Shown: positions 1 to 6,272 of the stretch, in pieces
How positions within the stretch are numbered: position 1 is the first letter of the stretch
How the letters are laid out: the number at the start of each line of letters is the position of its first letter
Assembly: GCA_007571275.1 (NCBI GenBank)
Contig: RKRS01000093.1
Location: 1-31,433 of the forward strand
DNA length: 31,433 nt
Direction of reading: 5' to 3'
Source: Dehalococcoidia bacterium
GTDB lineage: Bacteria > Chloroflexota > Dehalococcoidia > Bin125
Translations under genes and position numbers: made by a program
The notes under the pieces: model-generated
Seen by the model: the letters and a program-made list of their open reading frames with translations, nothing else
What the model was told of the DNA's origin: nothing
The model's database searches: none

Positions 1-302
1 GGAGGAGGTTGTGGCGCTCGCGCGGCAGGCGTGGGCCGCGGCGTTGGGCGAGACGGGGTCGGTGGCGCGGGCGCCATCGACGCTTCGTTCATGGAGCTAC
101 CGCTGGCCTGAGCGATCTGCCGAGCCATCAGCTCGGCCTGCTCGCGCCGTGATCGCTCGTTGCTGAGCTGCAGCTCGAGGTGGTCGATTCGCTCTTCCGT
201 CAGTTCGCGCTCCAGCCGTTGCTGGGATTGCAGCGCACGATAAATCCAGATGATCGCGGCCCAGGGCAACAGGACGCGCAAGACAGTAGCGATGAATTGC
301 AA
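1..302 (-). CDS. Small single-pass membrane protein, partial (C-terminus off the left edge)
   Basis: I do not recognise this family. The frame is open from a TTG codon (302-300) to the window edge, 100 full codons. A good ribosome-binding site (GAGGAG, 7 nt upstream of the TTG) supports this unusual start. The protein has a hydrophobic N-terminus (about residues 3-21, with LRVLLPWAAIIWIY) that should be a membrane anchor. A charged, probably coiled-coil stretch follows (about 25-65, rich in E, R, Q and L), then a Pro/Ala/Arg-rich tail (about 76 onward) that is likely disordered. It lies 32 bp downstream of the 147-aa gene on the same strand, so the two probably share a transcript. The layout (anchor, coiled coil, flexible proline-rich arm) suggests a scaffold or envelope protein, but nothing points to a specific function. 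Confidence 0.55.
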   Translation of the reverse strand, partial: MQFIATVLRVLLPWAAIIWIYRALQSQQRLERELTEERIDHLELQLSNERSRREQAELMARQIAQASGSSMNEASMAPAPPTPSRPTPRPTPAARAPQPP

Positions 303-334
303 GGGGATACTCCTCTGCTCTGTGGCGGCGTCCC

Positions 335-778
335 TTAGTTGGGCTGGTGCTCGAGTAGTTCGCTGACAGCGTCGAGTCCGTTGAGCGCCAGCGTTAGACG
401 GTCCTGGGCGGACAATCCTTCCAGTTCCACGAGTGTTTCATCGCGCATCGAGACCGGATCGTTCGCGCCCAGAAAGGCGGCCGGGCCTTCGTCGTCGAAG
501 GACAGTTGCAACTCGCGCAACGCGCCCTCCTCGGTCACGATGACACAGCCGATGTTCTTGTCGCGCACGCCGTCCGGTTCGACCTCGACCCCCATCGTAA
601 AGAAGGCGCCGGGGAACGGTGGAAACGGGCGTAGCTCGAGCGCCGCTTCGCGCAGCAGCGCTTCAATCTGATCGGCCGCTGCCGACAGCGCTTCGTCGGC
701 CAGTCGACGACGGAGCTGGTTGCGGACGGTTCGCTGGGTTGACTGCCGCGGGGCTGCAGTGAGATCGGAATCGGACAT
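335..778 (-). CDS. Hypothetical protein, 147 aa
   Basis: Unrecognised soluble protein, acidic overall, with no signal peptide or membrane segment. Residues 15-45 (TQRTVRNQLRRRLADE and onward) look helical and basic. Residues 50-65 (LRPFPPFPGAFFTMGVEVEP) and 73-95 look like a small alpha/beta domain with strands GCVIVTEEG and LRELQLSFDDEG. The C-terminus is helical. The ATG at 778 has only a weak Shine-Dalgarno. A candidate -10 element (TATACT, minus strand, 839-834) sits 56 nt upstream. It is the first gene of a probable two-gene minus-strand unit with the membrane protein that follows it, and it diverges from the PP2C-like membrane protein gene. The coding call rests on length, a clean start and stop, codon use typical of the neighbours, and the absence of a better frame here. 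No function can be assigned. Confidence 0.65.
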   Translation of the reverse strand: MSDSDLTAAPRQSTQRTVRNQLRRRLADEALSAAADQIEALLREAALELRPFPPFPGAFFTMGVEVEPDGVRDKNIGCVIVTEEGALRELQLSFDDEGPAAFLGANDPVSMRDETLVELEGLSAQDRLTLALNGLDAVSELLEHQPN

Positions 779-833
779 CGGGCTGGCTCGCGCGCTCTCG
801 ATACGCCAAAGAAATTCGAGTAGGTGAAATATG

Positions 834-839
834 AGTATA
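834..839 (-). promoter_or_regulatory. Candidate -10 element for the 147-aa gene
   Basis: On the minus strand the sequence reads TATACT, one mismatch from the bacterial consensus TATAAT, 56 nt upstream of the start at 778. No good TTGACA-like hexamer lies 16-18 nt further upstream. That position is occupied by the start of an 8-bp inverted repeat (860-880), which may be a regulator site. Confidence 0.4.
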
Positions 840-859
840 CGCAGGGTTCCCGAATTGCA

Positions 860-880
860 CCGCTGTCCGCGCGACAGCGG
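860..880. promoter_or_regulatory. Perfect 8-bp inverted repeat in the divergent intergenic region
   Basis: CCGCTGTC (860-867), a 5-nt spacer, then its exact reverse complement GACAGCGG (873-880). It lies between two divergent genes and overlaps where the -35 of the leftward promoter would be, so an operator is a reasonable reading. There is no T-tract, and with coding starts on both sides a terminator makes little sense here. Confidence 0.4.
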
Positions 881-934
881 CTGATGAATCGGCGTGGATC
901 GAATCGATCAGCAGAGCGCTGCGCCGTGAGTGGG

Positions 935-940
935 TACGAT
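935..940 (+). promoter_or_regulatory. Candidate -10 element (TACGAT) upstream of the PP2C-like gene
   Basis: TACGAT is the same -10 hexamer seen in the stronger rpoB, groESL and nuoA promoters of this window. No convincing -35 lies 17-18 nt upstream, so this is weaker than those. It would place the transcript start about 40 nt before the ATG at 988. Confidence 0.35.
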
Positions 941-987
941 AGTGCTTGATGCGCGTGGGATTGCCCAGGCTGTCAACAGGACGAGTG

Positions 988-3345
988 ATGACTCAACCAC
1001 GTGAGGTCTGGAGCGCGCAACTACGAATCTTGGCCGGCCGTGCGGTTGAGGAAGCGCCCCAGGTGGGGTTTGCCGAGAAGGTGGATCGGCGCGGCCGGGT
1101 AGTTCGCATTTCGATCCTGGCTGAGGTGGCATCCGCCGGGGCCGGGGCGTTCATGGATCAGTTCGTGCGCCGGATTGGCGAGCTGTTCGATCCGACGGCG
1201 CGATCGCTGACCGGGGCGATCAAGGTGGCTGTCGAGACGACGCACGAGGAATTGCGGGTGTGGAATCGCCAGCATCTACCCAGTGAGCAGGCGATGTATG
1301 GGGTCTCCATTCTGATCCAACGCGGGGAAGAATTGGTCATTCTGGGACAGGCCGGGCCATCGGTCGGGTTGCTGGCCGGCGACGCGGGTCTCGCTGGCCT
1401 GCGCCCCACTTCGCTCTATGTGCATCGCTCGCGTCTGGACGATCCGGTCTCGTCGCCGATCGGCGGCTCCGATCCGGTCAATCTCGAGTTCGCGCCTGGC
1501 CCCGAGGCGTCTGATGGCTGGGCGCTGCTGCTGACCTCGAACGCGGCCGGATTGTTTGACCCGCAACGCCGCGTCACGCTCAGTCGACTCGCCGTCGACG
1601 AAGTGCTGCGACATCTCTACCCTTCGATGCTCAATTTGCGGGACGCGGCCGGGTTGATCGTCAGTCTGGCCAGCGCAGCGCCGCCTCCCTCGTCCGAGGC
1701 GGAAGCTGAGCCAGAGGATGGCGTGGATGATGGGGATGAACGAGCTGAGCGTTCGTCCGATGCAGATGATTCACTGGCGCAGTCAGCGCAGCCAGATCCT
1801 GCCGATCAGGCTCGAGATGAGGGCGATGCGGGCGGGCTGACTGCTGAGCAGCGATTCGACTCGGGCGAAGCAGGGCTGTCGGACGGGGACGAACCGCTAG
1901 AACAATCTCAGCCGCCAGCTCGGCAATGGGACGTGGTCTTCGCGCCGACGGCTGCGACGGAGCTGGAGGTCGTGGGCTGGCCGGTCAATCCCTTCGTCGT
2001 GGGCCGCGTCGATCAGGCGCAAATGATCGCTCCGCCAGTGGCGTCGCACTCGCCGCGTCTGTCGAACCCGATCATGAAGCTGGGTCGCGCGATTCCCTCG
2101 TTGTTGGAGACTCGTCGCGAGCCGGCCGTCGAGCGACCCAACATTCGTACACGCGGATCGGGCGCTCGAGCTGTAGCGGCTCGCCGCGCCGGACTGATCC
2201 TGATCGCCATGCTGGTTGTTCTTGCCAGTGTCGTGGCGGTCCTGCTGGGTCCGTCGCTGTTGCAGTCGGACGATGATCAGTTTCGCTCGCGTGTCGAGCG
2301 CGCCCGCAACGGACTGGCCGCGTCTCAGCTGGCGGTCACTACCGAGGCCGCTCGGCTGGCTGTGGAGGACGCCCTGAGCGAGGTCGAGTTGGCGCTCGAG
2401 ATCAATCCGCTGGCGGCTGAGGCGCTCCAGCTGCGCGAGGAGATCGAGGCGGTACTGGCCGAGCTCAATCTGATTCAGTCGCCAGGCGAGCTGGCGGTCG
2501 TCGCCGATCTCTCGCGCTTTGGACCGTCGATCGCGCTCGGCGCGATTCGCTTTGGGGCCGGTCGGGCCTTCGTCATCGATGACGCCGGCGGGCGCGTGTT
2601 CAGCGTCACCGGCGACGGCGCGGTCGCGGTGATTTTCCTCGAGGGCGAACTGTTGGGGCTGGGCGATCAGTCGCGCGCTGGCCGACCGATCTCGATCGCC
2701 TGGCAGTCTGCGCAGACTGGTAACGGCTCCAGCGCGGGGACGAGCGAGGACGCGCTCTGGATTCTTGACTCGCACGCCCGCCTGTACCGCTGGACTCCCT
2801 CAGGAGTATTGCTGGTACCGATTCCCGAGCTGGTTCGGCTCGGATCGGTCGACGCTGTCGCGGCGACTGCGGCCAATGTGTATCTACTTGATCAGGCTGG
2901 CGGGGCTGTCTGGCGGTTCGCGCTCGAGCGCTCGGAGCTGAGCGAGCCGGTGCGCGCACTGGGTCGCGTCGATCTGCTCGATGCCAGCGAACTCGTCGCC
3001 AGCGTCAATGCCGCCGGCGCGGTCGAGTTTCTGATCGCCTCGAGTGACGGTCGGGTGCGTCGCTTCGGCGTCAATGAGGAGTTGCCATTGGCGTTGGGTC
3101 TGGAGCAAGAGTTGCTGAGTCCGGCCTCGCTCTCGCTGGGCGCGCAATCCGGCCTGGTCTATGTGGTTGATCGTGGCGAAGGTCGGCTGCTCGCTGTCGG
3201 TCCATCTGGTGAAGTCGTCAGTCAGATTCAGTCAGCTGAGCTGGCTGAGTTGCGCGGCGCCTGGGTCGATGAGCAGAGCGGCCAGATCATCTACGCGCTG
3301 CCTGCATCCATCCTGACTGGTCGGTTGCCCGCGCGTCAGGAGTAA
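988..3345 (+). CDS. Single-pass membrane protein with degenerate PP2C-like N-domain and propeller-like C-domain
   Basis: 785 aa from ATG 988. I chose this over in-frame TTG 946 and ATG 949 because AGGA sits 6 nt upstream and the extra codons are atypical. Residues about 1-230 resemble the PPM/PP2C fold: YGVSILIQRGEELVILGQ aligns with the strand before the usual GDSR, and GWALLLTSNAAGLFD with the usual LLxSDGL. The metal-binding aspartates of both motifs appear replaced, suggesting a pseudophosphatase. An acidic low-complexity linker spans about 232-308. A basic stretch then leads to a transmembrane helix at about 402-421. Outside the membrane a helical segment (about 432-495) precedes a repetitive beta-rich region (about 505-780) with recurring SxGxVxxF/V units, like an NHL or WD-type propeller. 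This suggests signal transfer across the envelope, but no ligand or partner is visible. The fold assignment is inference; the topology is fairly clear. Confidence 0.7.
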   Translation: MTQPREVWSAQLRILAGRAVEEAPQVGFAEKVDRRGRVVRISILAEVASAGAGAFMDQFVRRIGELFDPTARSLTGAIKVAVETTHEELRVWNRQHLPSEQAMYGVSILIQRGEELVILGQAGPSVGLLAGDAGLAGLRPTSLYVHRSRLDDPVSSPIGGSDPVNLEFAPGPEASDGWALLLTSNAAGLFDPQRRVTLSRLAVDEVLRHLYPSMLNLRDAAGLIVSLASAAPPPSSEAEAEPEDGVDDGDERAERSSDADDSLAQSAQPDPADQARDEGDAGGLTAEQRFDSGEAGLSDGDEPLEQSQPPARQWDVVFAPTAATELEVVGWPVNPFVVGRVDQAQMIAPPVASHSPRLSNPIMKLGRAIPSLLETRREPAVERPNIRTRGSGARAVAARRAGLILIAMLVVLASVVAVLLGPSLLQSDDDQFRSRVERARNGLAASQLAVTTEAARLAVEDALSEVELALEINPLAAEALQLREEIEAVLAELNLIQSPGELAVVADLSRFGPSIALGAIRFGAGRAFVIDDAGGRVFSVTGDGAVAVIFLEGELLGLGDQSRAGRPISIAWQSAQTGNGSSAGTSEDALWILDSHARLYRWTPSGVLLVPIPELVRLGSVDAVAATAANVYLLDQAGGAVWRFALERSELSEPVRALGRVDLLDASELVASVNAAGAVEFLIASSDGRVRRFGVNEELPLALGLEQELLSPASLSLGAQSGLVYVVDRGEGRLLAVGPSGEVVSQIQSAELAELRGAWVDEQSGQIIYALPASILTGRLPARQE

Positions 3346-3375
3346 GGCGGCAGTGGCGTGAGGCGCAGGAAGCGG

Positions 3376-3381
3376 CATAAT
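3376..3381 (+). promoter_or_regulatory. Candidate -10 element (CATAAT) upstream of tsaD
   Basis: CATAAT is one mismatch from TATAAT, 8 nt before an ATG (3389) that opens a 33-codon ORF running into tsaD. A start site at that ATG would give a leaderless upstream ORF. No good -35 is seen, so confidence is low. Confidence 0.3.
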
Positions 3382-3388
3382 CTGGGTC

Positions 3389-3490
3389 ATGCGAGCGCCA
3401 CTCCCTGAGCCAGGCAGGCGGAACGCCATTCGTATGAACGCAATGAACGCAATGAACGTAATCGTTGTGGAGAGCAGAGGCGGGTTATGA
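3389..3490 (+). other. Short leader ORF (33 codons) overlapping the tsaD start
   Basis: An open frame from ATG 3389 to TGA 3488-3490. Its stop shares the sequence ATGA with the tsaD start codon (ATG 3487-3489), the classic layout for translational coupling. It also has in-frame ATGs at 3434, 3443 and 3452, created by a tandem repeat. The peptide begins MRAPLPEPGRR and contains MNAMNAMNV. It is too short to call as a real gene from sequence alone. It may be only a coupling device or chance. Confidence 0.3.
3434..3460 (+). repeat. 9-bp tandem repeat, three copies
   Basis: ATGAACGCA at 3434-3442 and 3443-3451, then ATGAACGTA at 3452-3460 (one change). The period is a multiple of three, so copy-number change would not shift the leader ORF that contains it. 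It lies 26 nt upstream of the tsaD start codon. Confidence 0.85.
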
Positions 3491-4536
3491 CGTTTCGGGT
3501 GTTGGCGCTGGAGTCGTCCTGCGATGAGTTTGCCGGCGCGGTGATTGAAGATGGCATCGAGATCCTGGCGTCGGTTGTGGCGTCACAGGCGGGGATTCAT
3601 GCTCGGTATGGCGGGGTGGTGCCTGAGGTCGCAGGTCGTGAGCATCTGCGCAATCTCGCACCGGTGATGCAGGCGACGCTCGAGTCGGCTGGCCTGGGCT
3701 GGGACGAGCTCGATGCGATCGCGGTCACGCAGGGACCGGGGCTGGGCGGCTCGCTGTTGGTCGGCGTCAATGCGGCCAAGACTGCCGCCTGGGCGCGCGG
3801 CCTGCCGCTGATTCCGGTCCATCACATCGCGGGACACCTCTACGCGAACTGGCTGCGCTCCGCGCGAGATGAATGGGATGACGCTGAACCGCCCTTCCCG
3901 CTGGTCGCGCTGGTGGTCTCGGGCGGGCATACGGAGCTGTTCTGGATGGAGGACCACGAGCGGGTCGAGCGAATTGGTCAGACCCGCGATGACGCGGCCG
4001 GCGAAGCCTTCGATAAGGTTGGCCGCCTGCTCGGCTTGCCCTTCCCCGGCGGGCCGGAGATCGAGCGGGCGGCGAGCCAGGCTTCGGCCGAGCGGATCGC
4101 CGCCGTGGATCCGTTGCCTCGCGCCTGGCTGCCCGGTACTTACGATTTCTCCTTCTCCGGGCTCAAAACCGCGGTGCTCAATCGGGTGCGGCGAGCCGAG
4201 GCCGCGGGCGAGCCGATTGATGTGCCCGCCATGTCGGCCCGCTTCCAGCAATCGGTGACGCATGTGCTGGCCGAAAAAACGGCTCGCGCCGCTGAGGAGT
4301 TGGGCGCCGCCTGCGTGATCGTGGCTGGCGGCGTCGCCGCCAACAGCGCCCTGCGTGAAGCCCTACGCGAGCGCTGCGCCGATATCGGCGTGCCGGTGCG
4401 CGTCCCGCCGCCGCGACTCTGCACCGACAACGCGGCCATGATCGGCGCGGCGGCCTGCTATCGACGGACGCAGGCGGCGCTCGATATTGATGTCTTTTCC
4501 ACTTCAGGCCCGGCGGTTTTCTCGCCCGGATCCTGA
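3487..4536 (+). CDS. tsaD: tRNA N6-adenosine threonylcarbamoyltransferase TsaD
   Basis: 349 aa, the usual size for the Kae1/TsaD family. With TsaB and TsaE it transfers the threonylcarbamoyl group from TC-AMP to A37 of tRNAs that read ANN codons, in the cytoplasm. The full ASKHA-type fold is visible: N-terminal LALESSCDE, GPGLGGSLLVG, the metal-binding HHIAGH (H113 and H117), VVSGGHTEL, DDAAGEAFDKVGRLLG, SFSGLKTAV, VAGGVAANSALR and CTDNAAMIGAA near the C-terminus. The usual ESSCDET reads ESSCDEF here, a small deviation. The start is ATG 3487, with AGAGG upstream and an ATGA overlap with a short leader ORF. The tsaB, tsaE and rimI genes often found beside it are absent from this window. The 3' end overlaps the convergent DUF2851 gene by 33 bp, so the two transcripts must overlap. 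Confidence 0.97.
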   Translation: MTFRVLALESSCDEFAGAVIEDGIEILASVVASQAGIHARYGGVVPEVAGREHLRNLAPVMQATLESAGLGWDELDAIAVTQGPGLGGSLLVGVNAAKTAAWARGLPLIPVHHIAGHLYANWLRSARDEWDDAEPPFPLVALVVSGGHTELFWMEDHERVERIGQTRDDAAGEAFDKVGRLLGLPFPGGPEIERAASQASAERIAAVDPLPRAWLPGTYDFSFSGLKTAVLNRVRRAEAAGEPIDVPAMSARFQQSVTHVLAEKTARAAEELGAACVIVAGGVAANSALREALRERCADIGVPVRVPPPRLCTDNAAMIGAAACYRRTQAALDIDVFSTSGPAVFSPGS

Positions 4537-5607
4537 ACCACGGGCCAACCCGGCCAGTGGGCACACGCGACAGGCCCACTGTCGACAGCGCGTCTGCTCG
4601 AGCTCGAGCAGAGCCTGTGTATGCGGATGTCGCCAGCCGAAGTCGATCTGGGCGTCGTAATCGAGTCGAGCGCGCAACTCGTCGGTGCGTTGATAGCGCG
4701 CGCCGGGCAGTCGCAACCACTGTCGCCATGACTGCGTGAGTGGATAGACCGCGTCGGCGAGGAGCTGGACAGCGCGGGCAGACCCCAACTGCTTCGCGAT
4801 CCGTAGTTCGTCGACGGCCTCTCGTCGTGGCAACGAGGCCAGGCGCTCGAACGTCGCCCAGGGCGCCGAGCCCGCAGTCGTCCAACGCTGCAGCAACGTC
4901 GTCAGGACCAGGCTCAGACCGTTCGGCGAACCCAGCGCGCCTCTCCCCCGGCGCCAGTCCGCCGCCTCGATCCGCGGCTGGACGCGCTCCCAGCTCCCGG
5001 TTCCGTCGAGCGTCTGCTCTGCGGCGCGCTGGGCGAGCGTTGCGTTGTGCGGCTGCCCCAGCGCGCGGGCGACAGCGATCACCGCGCGGCGGTCCGCCTC
5101 CGTTCCAGGCCCGGTCGGTACGCGCAAGGCGTGCAGTTCGGCGGTCTTGCGGATGAAGCGTCGTTGCGCGATCTGCAGTAAACGCGTTTTCACTGCAGGC
5201 GCTCCCACCCGCTGCACGATCTCCGCGCAGGGCGGCGCCTCGACCGAATCGGTCGTCGCGGGCGGGAGCGTGGTGGCGTCGGGGATACGCGGATCGAGCT
5301 TGGCTGGGTTGCGCGGCGCTCGTTCCACCACATGCAGCAGGAGATCGCGGTAGGCGGGGTCTGCGCTGTGGCCGTGCTGGAGCCAGTCGCTCGGATCGAT
5401 GTGTAGTTCGACATCGCCGCGCCGCGCCCGTCCCTGCTCATCCAGAATCTGCGCGCCATGAAAATCCGGTCCGGGACCGTGATTCCAGCGTCCGGGTGAG
5501 ATCACGCGGATTGCGCCTCCCGAGCCCATTGGGAGAAACGGGGTCGGCCAGTCTGACTCGGCCCAGCGGCGCTGCAGCTCCAGCTCGTTCGCTGGATGAT
5601 CAGCCAT
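4504..5607 (-). CDS. DUF2851 family protein
   Basis: 367 aa. The N-terminal half carries the hallmark of DUF2851: PGRWNHGPGPDFHGAQI followed by GDVELHIDPSDWLQHGH and AYRDLLLHVV (within about residues 30-95). The C-terminus has a cysteine cluster C341-x4-C346-x2-C349 (CRQWACRVCPLAG), also typical of the family and suggestive of a metal site or cluster. The biochemical function of the family is not established as far as I know. The gene starts inside the end of the XRE regulator gene (8-bp overlap, ATGGCTGA), so the two are almost certainly co-translated and functionally tied. Its end overlaps the convergent tsaD by 33 bp. No membrane segment or signal peptide is seen. Confidence 0.85.
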   Translation of the reverse strand: MADHPANELELQRRWAESDWPTPFLPMGSGGAIRVISPGRWNHGPGPDFHGAQILDEQGRARRGDVELHIDPSDWLQHGHSADPAYRDLLLHVVERAPRNPAKLDPRIPDATTLPPATTDSVEAPPCAEIVQRVGAPAVKTRLLQIAQRRFIRKTAELHALRVPTGPGTEADRRAVIAVARALGQPHNATLAQRAAEQTLDGTGSWERVQPRIEAADWRRGRGALGSPNGLSLVLTTLLQRWTTAGSAPWATFERLASLPRREAVDELRIAKQLGSARAVQLLADAVYPLTQSWRQWLRLPGARYQRTDELRARLDYDAQIDFGWRHPHTQALLELEQTRCRQWACRVCPLAGLARGSGSGRENRRA

Positions 5608-5863
5608 CTTCGTCGCCGCTGGTTGTGGCGTCCGGCCTGGTCTCGAAGGGAAACTGCATGTCCTCGGCGACGCGGGTCAGCAGACGCGCGGCGGTGCCAC
5701 GCGGGGCGTACGAGCCACGCTCCCACTCAGAGATCGTCTGTTGCCGCGCGTTGAGCGCTTCGGCCAGCTCGCGTTGACTCAGACCGGCGTGACGACGAAG
5801 CCGGCGGATTGCCTCGGCGTCCCAGTGTTCGTCCCAATGGCGTCTGTCTTCTGTGATACCCAT
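5600..5863 (-). CDS. XRE-family helix-turn-helix regulator
   Basis: 87 aa, a single-domain DNA-binding protein. The HTH_3/XRE core covers about residues 16-70: AIRRLRRHAGLSQRELAEAL is helices 1-2 and NARQQTISEWERGSYAPRG the recognition helix and following turn. A short charged N-terminus (DRRHWDEHWD) and an acidic C-terminal tail (TTSGDEDG) flank it. GGGAG lies about 9 nt upstream of ATG 5863. The stop overlaps the start of the DUF2851 gene, indicating an operon. An imperfect inverted repeat 23 bp upstream of the start (5886-5903) is a candidate site for autoregulation, which is common in this family. The gene diverges from rpoB. The target genes are unknown. Confidence 0.88.
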   Translation of the reverse strand: MGITEDRRHWDEHWDAEAIRRLRRHAGLSQRELAEALNARQQTISEWERGSYAPRGTAARLLTRVAEDMQFPFETRPDATTSGDEDG

Positions 5864-5885
5864 CTGGCGGAGCTCCCGCGTCAGG

Positions 5886-5903
5886 TTACACGGTAGCGTG
5901 TGA
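5886..5903. promoter_or_regulatory. Candidate operator for the XRE regulator
   Basis: TTACACG-GTAG-CGTGTGA: a perfect 5-bp core inverted repeat (ACACG/CGTGT), with an outer T-A pair beyond one T-G wobble. On the minus strand it overlaps TACCGT, which could serve as the -10 of the XRE-DUF2851 operon, 23 bp before the XRE start codon. That position suits negative autoregulation. This is inference from position and symmetry only. Confidence 0.4.
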
Positions 5904-5984
5904 GCGGTTGCGTTCGTAGCCCGCCGATGCTCATCTGCGGGACAGATATCTGTTCAACCTGCTGCGGTTTATCGATTCAGGTCA

Positions 5985-6013
5985 TTGACGCATCGTGCGG
6001 CTCGGCATACGAT
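5985..6013 (+). promoter_or_regulatory. rpoBC promoter
   Basis: TTGACG (5985-5990), a 17-nt spacer, then TACGAT (6008-6013). This is a near-consensus housekeeping sigma promoter. It predicts a transcript start near 6020 and a leader of about 250 nt before rpoB. Confidence 0.75.
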
Positions 6014-6074
6014 GAGGCTTCAACCTATGCCCCAGATCGTTACTGCACCCGCCCGCCGCGCACTGGTTGGCTAT

Positions 6075-6098
6075 GGAGGACCGCCAAGCGGTCGCTCC
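6075..6098 (+). other. Hairpin in the rpoB leader
   Basis: GGAG-GACCGC, loop CAA, GCGGTC, one bulged G, CTCC: a 10-bp stem with a single bulge. No T-tract follows, so it is not a simple intrinsic terminator. It might take part in leader-based control of rpoBC, but this is speculative. Confidence 0.45.
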
Positions 6099-6272
6099 TG
6101 GCCTCGGTGTCAATGCGCTCATTCGGCGTGGCGTTGCTGACTGCCGACGGCTTCGGCCGCAACTTCCGCAGTCACAGCCGCCAGCGCCGCTGGGCTTGCC
6201 GTGCCGCTCTGACATGCTCCGCGCCGACGGTAGGCCGACGGAGATCACGAAGTGTACTGAGGAGGCTCGCTC

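Larger units (their letters stand above)
5864..6272. other. 409-bp intergenic region between the XRE regulator and rpoB
   Basis: This gene-free stretch holds the XRE operator candidate (5886-5903), the rpoB promoter (5985-6013) and an rpoB leader of about 250 nt containing a hairpin (6075-6098). It also has three copies of the octamer GCCGACGG (6143-6150, 6223-6230, 6234-6241) whose meaning is unclear. The ribosomal protein genes rplJ/rplL, which precede rpoB in many bacteria, are not here. Confidence 0.8.

Noticed and set aside
946..987. Upstream TTG/ATG starts for the PP2C-like gene, with a TACGAT 8 nt before ATG 949 suggesting a leaderless start
   Set aside because: AGGA is well placed before ATG 988, and the extra codons (AGG, TCA, ACA, CGA) are atypical for the gene.
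4504..5863. XRE-DUF2851 pair as a toxin-antitoxin system
   Set aside because: DUF2851 is 367 aa and not a known toxin. The gene order and size do not resemble a known type II module.
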